64,000 nucleotides of DNA from Dastarcus helophoroides (taxonomy: Eukaryota; Arthropoda; Insecta; Coleoptera; Bothrideridae), in NCBI GenBank assembly GCA_028583605.1, contig CM053332.1:1-64000 (forward strand). The letters run 5' to 3'. This document shows, piece by piece, positions 40,060 to 52,274 of the stretch (positions within the stretch are counted from its first letter, which is position 1; each line of letters opens with the position of its first letter). The notes below the pieces were generated by a model. That model was given only the letters and a program-made list of their open reading frames with translations, was not told where the DNA came from and searched no databases. A program made the position numbers and the translations under genes.

Positions 40060-41832
40060 CAGGGTGAGTCATTAGTAGGGTAACGCCCTGTAGCTCCTAC
40101 AATTATTTTAATAACAAAAATCTTTCTAGTACAAAGATACACTAAAAACAAAGGTGCACATTTTAAAATTATTTTTTGCTATATAGGATGAACATATATA
40201 CGGTGATGCACTAAAGTTGCCTCTTTTAAATAAGACACTCTATATATTTTTACATATTTGAATGTCACAGAAAATGCCGACTAAAATGACACCAAACAAT
40301 AGGGGTCTGCGATTGGCAGTTTTTGAGATATTTAGAAAACTCATCAAATTTTAGTCTAACTTGGAAACTTGTTTGAAAGACCGGAAGTAATCAAATGATA
40401 TTATTTTTAGTACAGTATATCCTTTTCTTGGGAGAAAATGTAATTTTATTTAAATAACACTTGCTCTTATACAGGGTGATTAGCAAGAGCAAAATTACTT
40501 TTTTTCAAAAAATTTAAATGGTACACCCTGTATATTATTTTATTTCTGTTAAGCAATCAACTGGGCTGTGGTTTAATGTAAAAATTTGTGTGTCTAGCTC
40601 TTATAGTTTTAGAGTTATTTAACTTTAAATTTGAAAAATAAAAAATGTCGCTATTTAAAAATTTAAAATGCATCTCTGATTGAAGTTGCTGGAAATTGAT
40701 TTCTTAACGGTAATGAAAAACACTAATAAATACACTTTTACGGCATTATTTTCAAAAAAGTTTACAAAACCATAAAGTCGACAGATCTAGTCCCCACTGC
40801 GATTTTATCAGACCAAGGTAAAATATATAACTGTTATTATTGTACTTTAGCTTGATTAGGCCACAGTGTAGGTTTAACTTACCTAAATTTGGAAATATGC
40901 TTCATAAAATTTATTTATTAATAATTTTTCTTTTCTTTGAGGAAAATGGGCTTGCTTCGTTATTTTTCTTAACCAAAATAAACATAAAATTAACTAGAAT
41001 GATCAAATATTGTACCATGCAATACTTTTACCCTCTGTGTGTAGAGCATAAATGTCTAGAATTTAGGTATAAATGATAAACAGTATCCAAACCAATATAA
41101 TTTCTTATTGAGGGTTCATATTTTTGAAAATATGTAACTTATTTAATTAAAATTGGAAAAATGCATTAGGTTAGTTCATTTTAAAGACATTACTTTTGTT
41201 TGGGTCCAAACAATTTGAGAAAAAATGCATTTTACTGAAATATATCTACAGAATTTTAAATTTTTTGATTTAAAATTAGATATCTTTTGAACTATAAGAA
41301 TTAGCCCCACAGATATTTATATCAAAGCAAAGCTTGGCCATTGACTAATAAAAATAGAAAATAATATACAGGATTTTTTGAGAAAAATGTCATTTTGCGT
41401 TCGTTAATCACTCCGCGTAACTCCAAATGCTCATTAAATAAAATTACATTATTTTTTAAGAAAAGGATGTTTTGAAATAATCTGCACTAAAAATAAAATT
41501 ATTTGGGTGTTTCCCGCCTTTCAAACCAGTCTGCGATTTAGGCTTAATTTTCATGATTTTTTAATTATCTCAAAAACAATTAACCCCAGACCCCTATTGT
41601 TTGATATCCTATTAATCGGCATTTTGTATAGCATTTAAATATGTAAAAATATATAGGGTGTTCCCTTTAAAATAAAGCAAATTGAATGCACCACCATGTA
41701 TTTGTTCATCCTGTATAGTGAAAAATAATGTTCAAGTTTGCACCTCATAGTGTACCTCTGTACTAAATAGATTTTCATTATCAAAATAATTGTAGGAGCT
41801 ACAGGGCGTTACCACACTAATGACTCACCCTG
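40060..41832. mobile_element. foldback DNA element FB5, 1.77 kb with ~0.75-kb arms
   Basis: Starts CAGGGTGAGTCATTAG and ends with the complement ...TGACTCACCCTG, flanked by TA on both sides (40058-40059, 41833-41834). The arms share 'ggtaacgccctgtagctcct', 'acatatttgaatg' against 'acatatttaaatg', 'acaataggggtctg', 'gtgcactaaa' and more, continuing almost to the centre near 40900-41050. It has no transposase, so it is a non-autonomous long-TIR element. The C-A-GGGTG head and TA duplication suggest mobilisation by a Tc1/mariner-type transposase. Confidence 0.85.
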
Positions 41833-42943
41833 TATAATTCTTTAAACTTTTGCACTAAAAATACAAAACATTCATGTCAGCACTTATGTCATCGGCTACC
41901 GTTTTTCTAACCCAACATTAGCACTGATGTTTAGTACGAATATCAAAGCAAAGGGTCGCAAAGTATCGCACACTTGTTGGAAGGGACGCAACACCCTGAG
42001 AGCCAAAATATTCTCTGCGAACTTGCCACCTAGGTTGCAGCACTTCCCTTCCGCTGGTGCAAATGTGCGTTACCACATTGAAATACATGATATAGAAAAA
42101 GGTAACTTCGCGTCGCATCGCTTTCCTTTACGTACGGTAGAACATAGGTGCTTTAACCTTAATTAAAGTTATCATGGATCTATACATATTTTGACTTTTT
42201 TTTAGAGTATAAAAAGAACTAGAATTAATAATTCCAGATATCTTGGAAACAAATGAAAATATGTCTAATTTCTCGACGGCATATTATTAGGCATCTGGAA
42301 AGGCATCTTTGCCCTTGTTTAAGTAACACAGGTTTTCTTGTAGCTTCTAAAGCCTTAATGGTGAGTATCGAATTTATAACAGGATGTATAGTGTACCACT
42401 TGATCATTTTCTCAAAATTCCGAATGTAAAGTTATCTTTTTCTAAATTTAGATAAATATTTTCCAAACACTAGCCAAATATTCTGATATGTATTTAGAAG
42501 TTACCAACTAGTTCCTATGTTATTTTTCAAAAAATAAAACATCCTTTAAATTACTGGTAAACCGGTATTACTGATAATTCGGCTAATGATTAAATCAGTA
42601 AACTTGGACGCCCCTTGTGTGGATTGAACTGATAGGCAAACAAATTAAAAATAAAAAGAATTTTTGAAAGATTCATTGTGAAAAAATAATTGTACAGGAT
42701 TATTGATCATATATTAACCCATAGCTTATCTCGCTTATTTTTAAAGGTACGAAAATAATATAAGAGATCAAATTAATGTAGAGCTAAAAATATTTTTATT
42801 ATATATAATTAAAAACACAATTGCATGACACAATTTTGATATATTTAACAAACATCAGTTTTTTTAAGTGGAGCACCCTGTGTATTTTGACATATTTAAG
42901 TAGCCCTTTCTTTTTCGGATTCTAATGATTCATAATAAGTTAT
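41833..42943. other. unique sequence, nothing recognised
   Basis: Contains the inverted partner (42098-42165) of the fragment at 38812 in a GC-richer stretch (41930-42150). Otherwise AT-rich without gene signal. Confidence 0.5.
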
Positions 42944-43129
42944 TGAAACAAAATGTACGAGGGCGGGCCGATAAGTACTTAGCCTCACCGCCCGATGGCG
43001 CCACTATCGAAAGAGAAATTTACTATCGTGTAGTACATTCTCGTTACTGTCAAAATTTTAGCTGCATCGGACTCGTAGTTTTGTTTTCACCGCGTGTGGA
43101 AGCGGGCGTGTCTGCAGATTTTAGAAAAA

Positions 43130-43528
43130 TGGAAAAGAGCAACACCGGTCGGTGATTCGATTCTTGTTTTTGGAAGGGAAATCGCGCAGCTAAATCAAAG
43201 AGCTCTTGGATGCTGTGTACGGTGACTTTTCTCCTTCTATGGCGACTGTCAAAAATTGGTTTAACGAGTTTCAGCGTGGGCGCACGTCGGTTTTTGATGA
43301 GCCACGTCCACGTGCCCCTAAAAAGGTTACTACGGAGGATAACGTGACAAAAATCCACGATCTCGTATTGGCAGACCACCGATTAAAGGTATGCGAGATA
43401 GCTGAGACAGTAGGCATTTAAAAAGACCGCGTGGGTCATATGCTGCATGAAATTTTGGGCATGAGAAAGCTGTCGGCGCGATGGGTGCCGCGTTTGCTCA
43501 CTCCGGACAACAAGCGCAACTATGAGAC
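43130..43528 (+). pseudogene. mariner transposase, N-terminal half
   Basis: ATG at 43130 (MEKSNTGR) is the expected mariner N-terminus, broken immediately by a stop or frameshift. The frame recovers at about 43206 with LDAVYGDFSPSMATVKNWFN (helix-turn-helix region), EPRPRAPKKVTTEDNVTKIH and VLADHRLKVCEIAETVGI, has another stop near 43419, then VGHMLHEILGMRKLSARWVP up to KRNYE at 43526, where the BEL element interrupts. It continues at 51408. Confidence 0.9.
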
Positions 43529-43656
43529 TGTAAGTAATTCGTTGGTTTCTTCTTTATGGGCTGTATAATTTATGATGAATAAATAATTGACACTTTCTTT
43601 CTAATCGTGAATTATTTCATTATTTTGTTGTTATGACAACAATACAATATCGAACA
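43529..43656 (-). repeat. BEL 3' LTR
   Basis: 128 bp, about 92% identical by eye to 51274-51402, sharing 'ttcttctttatgg', 'ctgtataatttatgatgaat' and 'gacactttctttctaatcgt'. Differences are scattered substitutions and a 1-base indel. Confidence 0.92.
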
Positions 43657-43726
43657 TACCGCCCACCTTGAAACATTGCTTTCAATGAATGCAATGCAAT
43701 GAAATATAATAAAAATGAGAAGTACA

Positions 43727-45330
43727 TTATAAATAACAATAAACAGTGTCAGTCAATGGACATAAGCAAATGTGATACATAACTACAATGAAATCTGCTA
43801 ATTTGTTGCTTATTTGGTCCTCTAGTGGCAAAATGCATAGTTTGTTAACAACACGCTTTACAGATGCACTTGTTTTTACTTGTACCACGCCCACTACTTT
43901 GTCTTCTTCTGGGTATAGCTTCACTATTCGTCCTAGTTTCCACTTTAATGGCGGCAGATTTTCTTCTTTTAATAATACCATCTGACCAACTTGGACATTG
44001 GGTTTGTTCATTTTCCATTTTAAGCGACCTTGTAGGTAGCCTAGGTACTCCGATGATCACCTTTTCTAAAAGTGCTGCAATAATAACTGGAGACGGTTCC
44101 ACCGTTTTAATGAACTGATGACTTCATTGGTAAGATATGGCTCTGAAATGGCTTGAAAAGAGTCTTCTATTATAAAATGAGCTGGAGTAAATGCTGATAA
44201 ATCATTGGGGTCGCTTGAAAGTGGTGTTAAGAGACGTGAGTTTAGACAAGCTTCAACTTGTACTAAAAATGTGTAATAATCTTTGAACGTGAATACAGAG
44301 GTGCCTGTCATTCTCTTCATGTGATATTTAAATGACTTTATTGAAGCTTCCCAAATTTCACCAAATGTGGGGGATCGGAATGAAATGCCAAGAAATGCCT
44401 TCATTTGCTGTGTAGGTTTGTACGGTATTCCAGTGATTATCTGAACTGAGAAGCGCTTCCATTTTCGTTTAATGTCTTGTTAGCCTTGATGAAATTACTT
44501 GCGCTGTCTGAGAAAATGTTCGCACATTTACCTCGGCGAGCTGTAAATCGTTTCAAGGCTGCAATGAAGGCTTCTGTGCTAAGACTAGAAACTAACTCCA
44601 AATGAATTGCCTTTGTGGATAGACAATACGGCGACATAACAGGAAAATGTGTGAATACGACCACGTCTGTGGCTTTTCTTCAAAGTAATTGGTCCTGCAT
44701 AGTCAACGCCGATGTTCAGGAAAGGTCTTGATTGTATAATTATTTCCTCTGGTAGATCTCCCATAATCGGATATATAGTGTTTGGTTTATGTCTGAAGCA
44801 AGTTATACATCTTCTGATTACTTTTTTAACTGCTTGTCGACCTGATAAAATCCAAAATTTTAGTTGTAAGGCTGCCAGAGTTGCTTGTCGTCCAATGCAA
44901 CAAGGATATGTTGATGATGATAAATAGTTCTGTAAATTTGTGCGAAGAAGGAAGTATTAAAGGATGTTTTTGATCATATAATAAATTGGCTTGTCGTAGT
45001 CTGCCTCCTACATGTATTAATCCATTTTTGGCCAGAAAGGGAGAACAATGTCAACAATTTGCTACGGCTAGGCACAGTACCATCCCAAGCAACACTAAAT
45101 GATATATAAACGTTTTTTAAACTTAAAATAAACGCAATTTTAATATAATAAACGTTTATTATACGTTGTTTGGGATTCTTTTGTAGTGAGTCAACATATT
45201 CTGAAAAGTATTGTCCTTGAACTAATCTTATGAGACAAATTAACTCTTCTCTTATCTCTTCGCAAGTTAAAACACCAGCCTGGCGCCTTTGTTTGGAACG
45301 GTTTTGTTTGAATCGCAGAAGATATACTGT
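43727..45330 (-). pseudogene. BEL/Pao integrase and C-terminal DUF5641-like domain
   Basis: Minus-strand pieces: LIHVGGRLRQANLLYDQKHP near 45020-44960; then LSTKAIHLELVSSLSTEAFI and ARRGKCANIFSDSASNFIKA (44640-44480, with SDSASNF at the usual SDNGTNF site, so the second catalytic Asp is kept); FGEIWEASIKSFKYHM (44370-44320, catalytic Glu); VEACLNSRLLTPLSSDPNDL and FTPAHFI; then, after a frameshift, VGQMVLLKEENLPPLKWKLG (43940-43880), characteristic of the DUF5641 tail. Several frameshifts and stops. A 95-bp MITE at 45082-45176 interrupts the N-terminal part. Confidence 0.88.
45082..45176. mobile_element. 95-bp palindromic MITE inside BEL integrase
   Basis: Terminal inverted repeats ATCCCAAGCAAC (45082-45093) and GTTGTTTGGGAT (45165-45176). 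Longer imperfect pairing ('atataaacg' against 'cgtttattat') spans most of the element. It interrupts integrase homology between the segment before it and LIHVGGRLRQ after it. No obvious target duplication. Confidence 0.6.
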
Positions 45331-45342
45331 AATACGTATTAG

Positions 45343-46942
45343 CTAAGTGACTGAGGAATATCTGAGAAAAAAGTCATTCTCTTGTGAAATTAGATGTGTA
45401 GACACATATATGTTTTTTCTTTTTTCAAAATCAACTTCAGGAATGGGGCTAGTTGACGTGATAGGCCAGTTTTCTCGATCTTGCAAAAGCCACTTAGGTC
45501 CGTTCCACCATAAACTGTGGGTTAGTAGTTGGTCAGGGTTAAGGTCTCTGGATATTGTATCAGCAGGATTATCTGCAGTTTTGATGTTGCCACTTGTACT
45601 TACTGGTGTGACTAAATATCGGCCACTCTGTTGGCTATGAATATTTTCCATGCAGTTGGTGAAGAAGCAAGCCAACATAATACGATTGTGGAATCTGTCC
45701 ACAAGTAACAACTGTTAATATATATTTTAAAACTGGATACTACCTTAGTAATTAAATGTAATAATAACTGAGCCGCACATAATTCTAGCCTTGGCAAACT
45801 TATAGTTTTAAGTGGTGCAACTCTTCCTTTAGAGCAAAGAATTTTAACAGCAACATTTCCGTTTTTGTCTGAGGTTCTAACATAAATGCAAGCACCGTAG
45901 GATCTTTGACTTCCATCACAGAGTCCATGTAGACTTAGATGTGTGTATTCTGAGAATATAGTGACTTGTCTTGGTACAGAAATATTGTTTAATGTAAGTA
46001 ATTGTTTTTGTAAGTTGGACCACTTGCTTGTGTATATCTGGTGTAATGTCTCATCCCAATCTAGACTAAGTTGCCAAAGCCTTTGCATCACTAATTTCGC
46101 TAACGTGACTACTGGTCCTAAAAATCCCAATGGATCGAAAATCTGTGCAATACTAGATAGTATAGAACGTTTTGTGTGAATAGGATTTGGATCTTGTGTT
46201 ATGGAATATTTAAAAATGTCATTGTTAGAATCCCGTATTAACCCTAAAATTTTTGAACCTTCCAATTTATCATTAGGCATAACATAGTTTTCTGAATTTG
46301 ACAGAGTAAGATCGAAAATGTCTGGACAATTTGATCTCCATTTTCGCAACTCCAAACATCCCGATTTGAGTACGTGTTATCTCTGTGTAAAGTTTTGAAG
46401 CATCTTCTAATTTTTGTGCTCCTGTGAGAAGATCGTCAACATAGAAGTCACTCCGAATAGCTTCAGCAGTAGCAGGGAATTGTGTCTCGTACTCTAAATC
46501 TAATTGACTTAAACATCTTACTGATAGAAATGGTGGTGTTGTGGTATCATAGGTAACAGTGTTTAGTGTGTATGTGTGTATTTTCTGATCTGGGTCTTCC
46601 CGCCATAAACTTTTTTGATACTTGCAATGATCTTCGTGAATTTGAATTTATCTAAACATTTTTTCAATGTCAGCTGTAAGAACTACTGGATGAAGTCGAA
46701 AAGAAGTGACTATTTCAAAAAGTTCATTTTTGAATAGTCGGACCTTTCATTAATGTAGCATTTAGTGCCACTTCAGAATTGCTCTGAGCTGAGGCATCAA
46801 ATACCACTCGCAATTTGGTCGTCAAACTGTCTTGCTTTATCACAGCATAGTGCGTTATGTAGAACCCTGTGGAATCATTATTTCTCAACAAAGACATATG
46901 ATTCAGATTGATATACTCCTGAATGAAATTATTATATTGCAA
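45343..46942 (-). pseudogene. BEL/Pao reverse transcriptase and RNase H
   Basis: Starts with STGFYITHYAVIKQDSLTTK and KLRVVFDASAQSNSEVALNA (46940-46740). After a frame change comes RT motif A, VVLTADIEKMFR, followed by a stop where Gln is expected. The catalytic motif FYVDDLL is intact at about 46425-46445. The connection is HTKRSILSSIAQIFDPLGFL and LVMQRLWQLSLDWDE; the RNase H region is HGLCDGSQRSYGACIYVR, SLPRLELCAAQLL and LWTDSTIVLCWL (46355-45612), then NPADTISRD (45711-45343). Three or more frame breaks make it inactive. Confidence 0.9.
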
Positions 46943-47159
46943 TTTAAATAATACATCCTTTTGAAATCGTTTTTCTAAATTGAGCTATCTTTTTTCGGCT
47001 GTATCTCTAGAATTGCCCAACAAATATAAATTCTCCTTAAATGGCAATTTCGTTAATGTTTAAATTGCAGGAAGTGACATTTAAATTATGTCTTGAATTG
47101 TGAGTCATTCTTCCAGAATATCCAAATTGTGTGTTTTGTAATACAGAATTATTTTTATG

Positions 47160-48061
47160 TTATGTAATTTTATTGGGACATAGTACATGAAAGAAAATGT
47201 CAGTTCCAATCAAAAGATCAATTTTGTTAGATGTTGCAAAATCTGGATCTGCCAACATGATTCCTGAAGAAATTTCAAAAGATGACACGTTTAAGTTGAC
47301 CATAGGCAATTTTTTTTGCGATTTTCGGTAAAACAAAACAATTGAGATTTGTTTCATATGAAGTGATCCGTGATGATAATTTCACTGTAACTAATCCTGA
47401 AATGTGTGATACAGAGCTGTTTATGCCTCTAATTGTCATATTTTCCTATGTCGATTTGAGGTTTAACAATCTACACGTTTCTGTAGTTATAAAATTTGAC
47501 TGAGAACCTGAGTCCAGTAAGACTCTGCAGGACAGTACATTTACCATTAGCGTTGGAAACATTTATTAACGCTGTGGTTAATAACACTTGTGACATTGAA
47601 TTATTAGTGTGCAATGTATCTTGAACCATATTTTGAGTAAAATTTGATTGTACGACTTGTGTAGCCTTACTCAAATTACTTGAATCTCCTGCCTCCAACG
47701 AAGTATGCATATTACCTATATTAAATTCAGAATTTTCTAAATATAACCAGGCATTGTGTTTCTTCGAACATTTTTTGCATGGACCCAATTGACATTGATT
47801 GTATGTGTGATTGTAGCCCAAGCAATTTAAGCAAAGATGCAATTTCTTGGCTTCTGAAATGCGATCATTCACATTTATATTTAAAATTTTTTCGCATGTA
47901 AAAAACTTGTGTGGCCTTTTACAAAATGGTGCATTGATCACCTTTTGATCTATTCTTGGCCTGTGTGGCAACAAATGTGTTTTGAACCTTATTAGGTTTG
48001 AATTGTGTGTTTGAATTTTTGTGAGTAGTCGATTGTGACTGTGTTGTCTGATTACGCACAT
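47160..48061 (-). pseudogene. BEL/Pao zinc knuckle and aspartic protease region
   Basis: HKFFTCEKILNINVNDRISE, then the zinc knuckle CLNCLGYNHTYNQC (about 47830-47785) and a second Cys pair (CKKCSKKHN). The protease active site LLDSGSQSNFIT is encoded at 47521-47486 in a different frame from the knuckle, so a frameshift lies near 47530. Further protease sequence with 'LADPDFATSNKIDLLIGTDI' follows (47260-47195), the segment usually downstream of the catalytic Asp. Confidence 0.85.
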
Positions 48062-48076
48062 TTTTCTGCAATGATT

Positions 48077-48956
48077 CTAATAAATTACATCTATGCTGCA
48101 AAAACTCACTGAATTCTCTATAGGTTGCAACCCCTTTTTTTCAAGAGCTCTTTTTGCCCATTCTCTATGGGTTGTTTTATCCAATTTGGAGGATAATAAA
48201 AATATTAAGAACATGTCAAAAAGATCTCTATCTGTGTGATCCATTGATTTTAATGCTCTAATGTGTCTCTGAAATGTGTCAAAAATTTGTCTTAATCCAG
48301 GAAAACTCTCCTTTTGTAGCGATTTAATTTTAAACAATGTTTTAATATGACTCAAGGGTATCAGTTTTTTATTTTCAAAACGATTCTTTAATATTTCAAG
48401 TGCGACTAAATAATTCTGTTCTGTTGTTTCTATAGCTTGAATTAATTGCAAAGCATCCCCTTCTAATGGTGATTTTAAGTAGTGGAACTACTGAACTGCA
48501 GGTAGACATTTGTTTGTATCAATAAGAGATTGAAAAAGATCGAAAAAATCATTCCACTCCTCGTGGGTGCCACTGAATCTTGGAAGATTAATTGGAGGTA
48601 ATTTAATTTGGGAGCTTAGTTCTGCAAAATGTGGTGCTTTTGGTGAAAAAACTAATGAGTGCTCATTGCACTTTTCTAAGAAATCATCTGCCCTAGCACA
48701 TGCCTCAAAGAAACTATTCTCAAACTCTTCTCTTTCTTCACTAATCTTTTTCATAAATAATTTTAGTGATCAACTCAATTTCTGTTTGAATCTCTTTGAA
48801 TTCGTTTTAACAAGTTTCTAATTTGGCCCTTCTCATTTTTAATTCACTGTAAGTTTTATGCGTCTCAAATGTATTTAAATAATTTGTAAATCTGCTTATT
48901 TGCCCTTTAATGGCTTCTATTTGATGCCTAAGTTTATACATTCTCTTTTTTGTCAT
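48077..48956 (-). pseudogene. BEL/Pao gag
   Basis: Natural start ATG at 48956-48954 (MTKKRMYKLRHQIEAIKGQI, then FTNYLNTFETHKTYSELKMR), a region typical of the BEL gag N-terminus. A TAA follows at about 48814 where the frame otherwise continues (NEFKEIQTEIELITK). Next: KLPPINLPRFSGTHEEWNDF (48600-48540), a second stop near 48488, LKSPLEGDALQLIQAIETTE, the capsid-like ALEILKNRFENKKLIPLSHI and FDMFLIFLLSSKLDKTTHRE (48451-48077). Confidence 0.87.
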
Positions 48957-49229
48957 TAAACGGTTATATACAGGAAATGCAAAAGGTCAATATTGGACAA
49001 AAATCCACTTACTTTTATCCTTGTGGCGCTCATATGTAAATTTACTACTTTGACTGCCTTACTGCGTGTTTTCTGGAGACGCTGTGTACGTACCCCACTA
49101 ATTTCTGACCGATTGTAACTCGAAACTTCTCTTTTGATTTCCTTTGACAAGGTACACTAACAAGCTCAGCTAATGCTTCAAAAAGTATTTGATATCTATC
49201 TGCAAATGATACTATGTATAACTTTAACA
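48957..49229 (-). other. BEL leader segment between gag start and foldback insertion
   Basis: Non-coding leader of the BEL element. It continues on the other side of the FB4 insertion at 51058-51273 up to the 5' LTR. Open frames here have no similarity to known domains. Confidence 0.55.
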
Positions 49230-51057
49230 CCGGGTGTTTTTTTTAGTTGGGAGGTTACCTTTATATGGAGTACTACTTATTATAAAGGCAAACTGATTTT
49301 TTCGATGGGGCTAATCGGGGTTAAACTATCTTCTAAAAATATTTTCAACTTCCCCCAACTACCGATTATACCGGAAGTAGACATCAACTTTCTTATTTTA
49401 AATGGCAACCCACAAATTTTATATTTTATTTGGATTTTACGTAAAAAAATAAGGTGAGTTTATAAATACATGTTTATTGCTACCTTTGATGATTTTAAAG
49501 ATATTTCAATTTTTCGAAAAAAAAATGACAGAAAACAGGATTATTTTGACTCTTTGTATCTTTCTTATTATTTGCAGTAAAAACATGACATTTGGGCTGG
49601 AGTCACGGAATATTATAAAGACTATAATAACGTAAACAAATTTTACATTAATTATACAGGGTGGTGGAAATTTTATAATCTTTGCTGTTTTTGTTTTATT
49701 CAAAAAAAACTCTGTTTTTTTAAATGGGAACTATATGTGTTTTAATCATTCTTGGATTCTTCACATAAAAAGAAGAAGAAAGTTATATTACTTATTTTTT
49801 AAAATTTTGTGCCGTTACAGAGGTATTTTACATAATTCTCAAAATAAAAAGAATCAAACATCTCTTTTTTGTTCAAGTAGGAAATTAACTGTAGGCAATA
49901 AAAGCTTAAAGAATTAATCATAATAAGTAATAGGAAACAAAAATAATTGACAAAAAATTTACATTAAGAACAGCAAGGACGGTCTTCTGTTTCAATACAT
50001 TTAAAGGCATGTTTTAAGATTTCGAATTAAGTAACGTTTTTAAGCACATCCGATTGTTCCTAGCAATATGCTTGTCATGCAGTAGTCGTAAAAAAAATCA
50101 CCAAAAAATTTCCATTTTGATTTTCATTGTAAAATTTAACGCTTACAAATACTAATCTAACAGCATAACAGTTAAAGGACGAATTTTCTTGAACATTTGT
50201 TGTTGGTTTTCATTACTCCAAAAATGAGAAGTATGTTTAACAAACCATTTTTACGAAAGTTGGATTCGTGGCTCCCTAAACGTTTTTCAATAAGTATTCT
50301 AACAATTAGTCAAAAACTTATTCGTCTTGTGCGGTTATCTTTTAAATGTTATTTAGCCTAAAATTTTTAGGCCTTGTGGTTATGTTTTTTTTTTTGAAAA
50401 TTTTTTGTCTACTACCAAGTTGCTACTAGAAAAAAAAGATATATTTTTCTTTTTTAATTTTGCATTATATCTCTGTAACGGTGCAGAATTTTAAAAAATT
50501 AGTCATACAACTTTTTTTTACGTGAGGAATTAAAAAATGTTTAAAAAGCACATAGTTCCCATTTAAAAAAACAAAATTTTTTTGAATAAAACAAAAACCA
50601 TAAAAATCATAAAATTTCCATCACCCTGTTTAATAAATGTAAAACCTGATTACGTTATTATAGTCTCCATAATATTCCATGATTTCAACCCGAATTTCAT
50701 GTTTTTATTGCAAATAATAAAAAAAGATACAAAGAGTCAAAATAACCCTCTTTTCTGTCAGTTTTTTCCGAAAAATTGAAATATCTTTAAAACAATTAAA
50801 GATAGCAATAAACATATATACATAAACTCACCTTATTTTTCTACGTAAAATCCAAATAAAGTATAAAATTTGGGGGTTGCTATTTAAAATAAGAAAGTTG
50901 ATGTCTACTTCTGGTATAACCGGAAGTGGTAGGAAGTTGAAAATATTTTTAAATGGTAGTTCAGCTCCGATTAGCCATATCGACAAAATCAGTTTGCCTT
51001 TATATTAAGTGATACTCCATATAAAGGTAACCTACCAACTAAAAAAAAAACACCCGG
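49230..51057. mobile_element. foldback DNA element FB4, 1.83 kb with ~0.6-0.8-kb arms
   Basis: Begins CCGGGTGTTTTTTTTAG and ends in the complement ...AAACACCCGG. Arms match over hundreds of bases: 'ggttacctttatatggagta', 'agtagacatcaactttctta', 'tatttcaatttttcg', 'aaatgggaactat'. The right flank is TA and the left CA (a possible decayed TA duplication). Inserted in the BEL 5' leader. Non-coding. The C-C-GGGTG head is shared with FB2 at 57631. Confidence 0.85.
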
Positions 51058-51273
51058 TATAAATATTTCAAAATTTCGATGACTCGATGCACTGTTTAAC
51101 AAATGACTTCCTATGCGGATGTGTTATTGCAATGTTTTTTTTTCCGAAGTGTGACCTCATGTTAATTGTTGACTGCTGTGTCTGTTGTGACTCTTGAGCT
51201 AACGACTCTTACTGTCTTGCAGGCGTACTTCCTGTTACTCACTCACGAATAGCGCTCAATGGGACCATTAAAA

Positions 51274-51402
51274 TGTATGTAATTCGCTGGTTTCTTCTTT
51301 ATGGACTGTATAATTTATGATGAATAAGTAATTGACACTTTCTTTCTAATCGTGAATTATTTTACTATTTTTGTTGTTATGACAACTATACAATATCGAA
51401 CA
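51274..51402 (-). repeat. BEL 5' LTR
   Basis: 129 bp, partner of 43529-43656 (shared words listed there). It is followed on the minus strand by 6 nt and the candidate primer-binding site. Confidence 0.92.
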
Positions 51403-52048
51403 GAGTCCACTTGAGAGCAGTGTTTGACGCTGTTTAAGCGCAATCCGAAGGAGTTTCTGCGTCGTTTCGTGACCGTCGACGAAACATGAATCCACTGGTA
51501 CACGCCAGATACCAAAGGAACAGTCAAAATAGTGGATTTCACCCAGTGAACGTACTCTGAAGAAGGCGAAGACTGTCCTATCGGCCGGAAAGGTGATGAA
51601 CGCCGTTTTTTGGGATTCACAAGGTGTGATCTACATCGACTACCTAGAGAAGAGCAAAACCATCACAGGGCTGTACTATGCCAAATTATTGGGCCGATTC
51701 GACGCCAAATTGCGGAAAAAGCCCCATTTGCCGAAGAAAAAAGTGCTCTTCCACCATGACAACGCACCGGCTCGCACCTCCGCCCTCGCCATGGCCAAAT
51801 TAGGCGAATTGGGCTACGAACTGCTGCCTCATCCACCGTATTCTCCAAATTTGGCCCCCTACGACTTCTATTTATTTCCAAACTTGAAAAAGTCACTCGC
51901 CGGGCAGAAATTTGAGTCGAATGAGCAGGTCATCGTAGCCACTGAGGCCTGCTTTGCAGACCTCAAGAAAACGTATTTTTCAGACGGGTTTAAGAAGTTG
52001 GAGCATTCGCTGGATCAAATGTCTCGAGTTAAAAGGAAACTACGTTGA
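51403..52048 (+). pseudogene. mariner transposase, C-terminal half
   Basis: Continues from the NYE codons at 43526: EQCLTLFKRNPKEFLRRFVT then VDETWIHWYTPDTK (first catalytic Asp, about 51475). After frameshifts near 51530-51590 comes VFWDSQGVIYIDYLEKSKTI, KVLFHHDNAPARTSALAMAK (second Asp, about 51758), and LPHPPYSPNLAPYDFYLFPN with the third Asp (about 51861), the mariner D34D spacing, then KFESNEQVIVATEACFADLK to the stop at 52048. SPNLAPYDF departs slightly from the common SPDLAPCDF. Confidence 0.92.
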
Positions 52049-52118
52049 GAAATAAATCGCCATGTTTCCAAAATTTTTGTTTTTCTTTTGTTGGCTAAAT
52101 ACTTATCGGACCACCCTC

Positions 52119-52274
52119 CTGATTAAAAAGTTTAGTTAGGAAATTTCTAGAAAATTTGATAAGGAAAAGCGGCCGCGATAATATATCAAACGGCAGATAA
52201 GCGCTCGAGAAATTTCGGCAAATGATAAGCCTTATCTGCTGGATTTTTATAGCACCCGAATGGGGATCTATATA
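52119..52274 (+). repeat. gypsy 5' LTR, upstream part
   Basis: Matches 57168-57318 ('aagtttagtt', 'tagaaaatttgataagg', 'aaacggcagataag', 'gatcta'). It follows the mariner directly and precedes FB1. Confidence 0.85.

Larger units (their letters stand above)
43529..51402 (-). mobile_element. BEL/Pao LTR retrotransposon, 7.87 kb including inserts
   Basis: Oriented on the minus strand. LTRs of 128-129 bp at 43529-43656 and 51274-51402 begin TGTTCGATATTG and end ..TTACA / ..ATACA. Target duplication GAGAC (43524-43528) / GAGTC (51403-51407), with one mismatch. A candidate primer-binding site (minus strand TGGTCCCATTGAGCGC, complement of 51252-51267) lies 6 nt inside the 5' LTR; I could not assign the tRNA. 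A purine-rich tract (minus strand AAGGTGGGCGG) abuts the 3' LTR at 43657-43670. Internal domain order gag, protease, RT, RNase H, integrase is typical of BEL/Pao. Confidence 0.92.
42958..52118 (+). mobile_element. mariner DNA transposon, ~1.28 kb, split by a BEL element
   Basis: Left ITR CGAGGGCGGGCCGATAAGTA at 42958; the right end (complement GGAGGGTGGTCCGATAAGTA) finishes at 52118. The left TA is at 42956-57; the right one reads TG, probably a mutated TA. Subtracting the BEL element and its duplication (43529-51407) leaves about 1282 bp, exactly a mariner length. It sits 12 bp inside the gypsy 5' LTR. Confidence 0.9.

Noticed and set aside
51252..51267. Assigning the BEL primer-binding site to a named tRNA
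   Set aside because: The TGG start and position fit a primer-binding site, but I cannot match the remaining bases to a tRNA 3' end with confidence.
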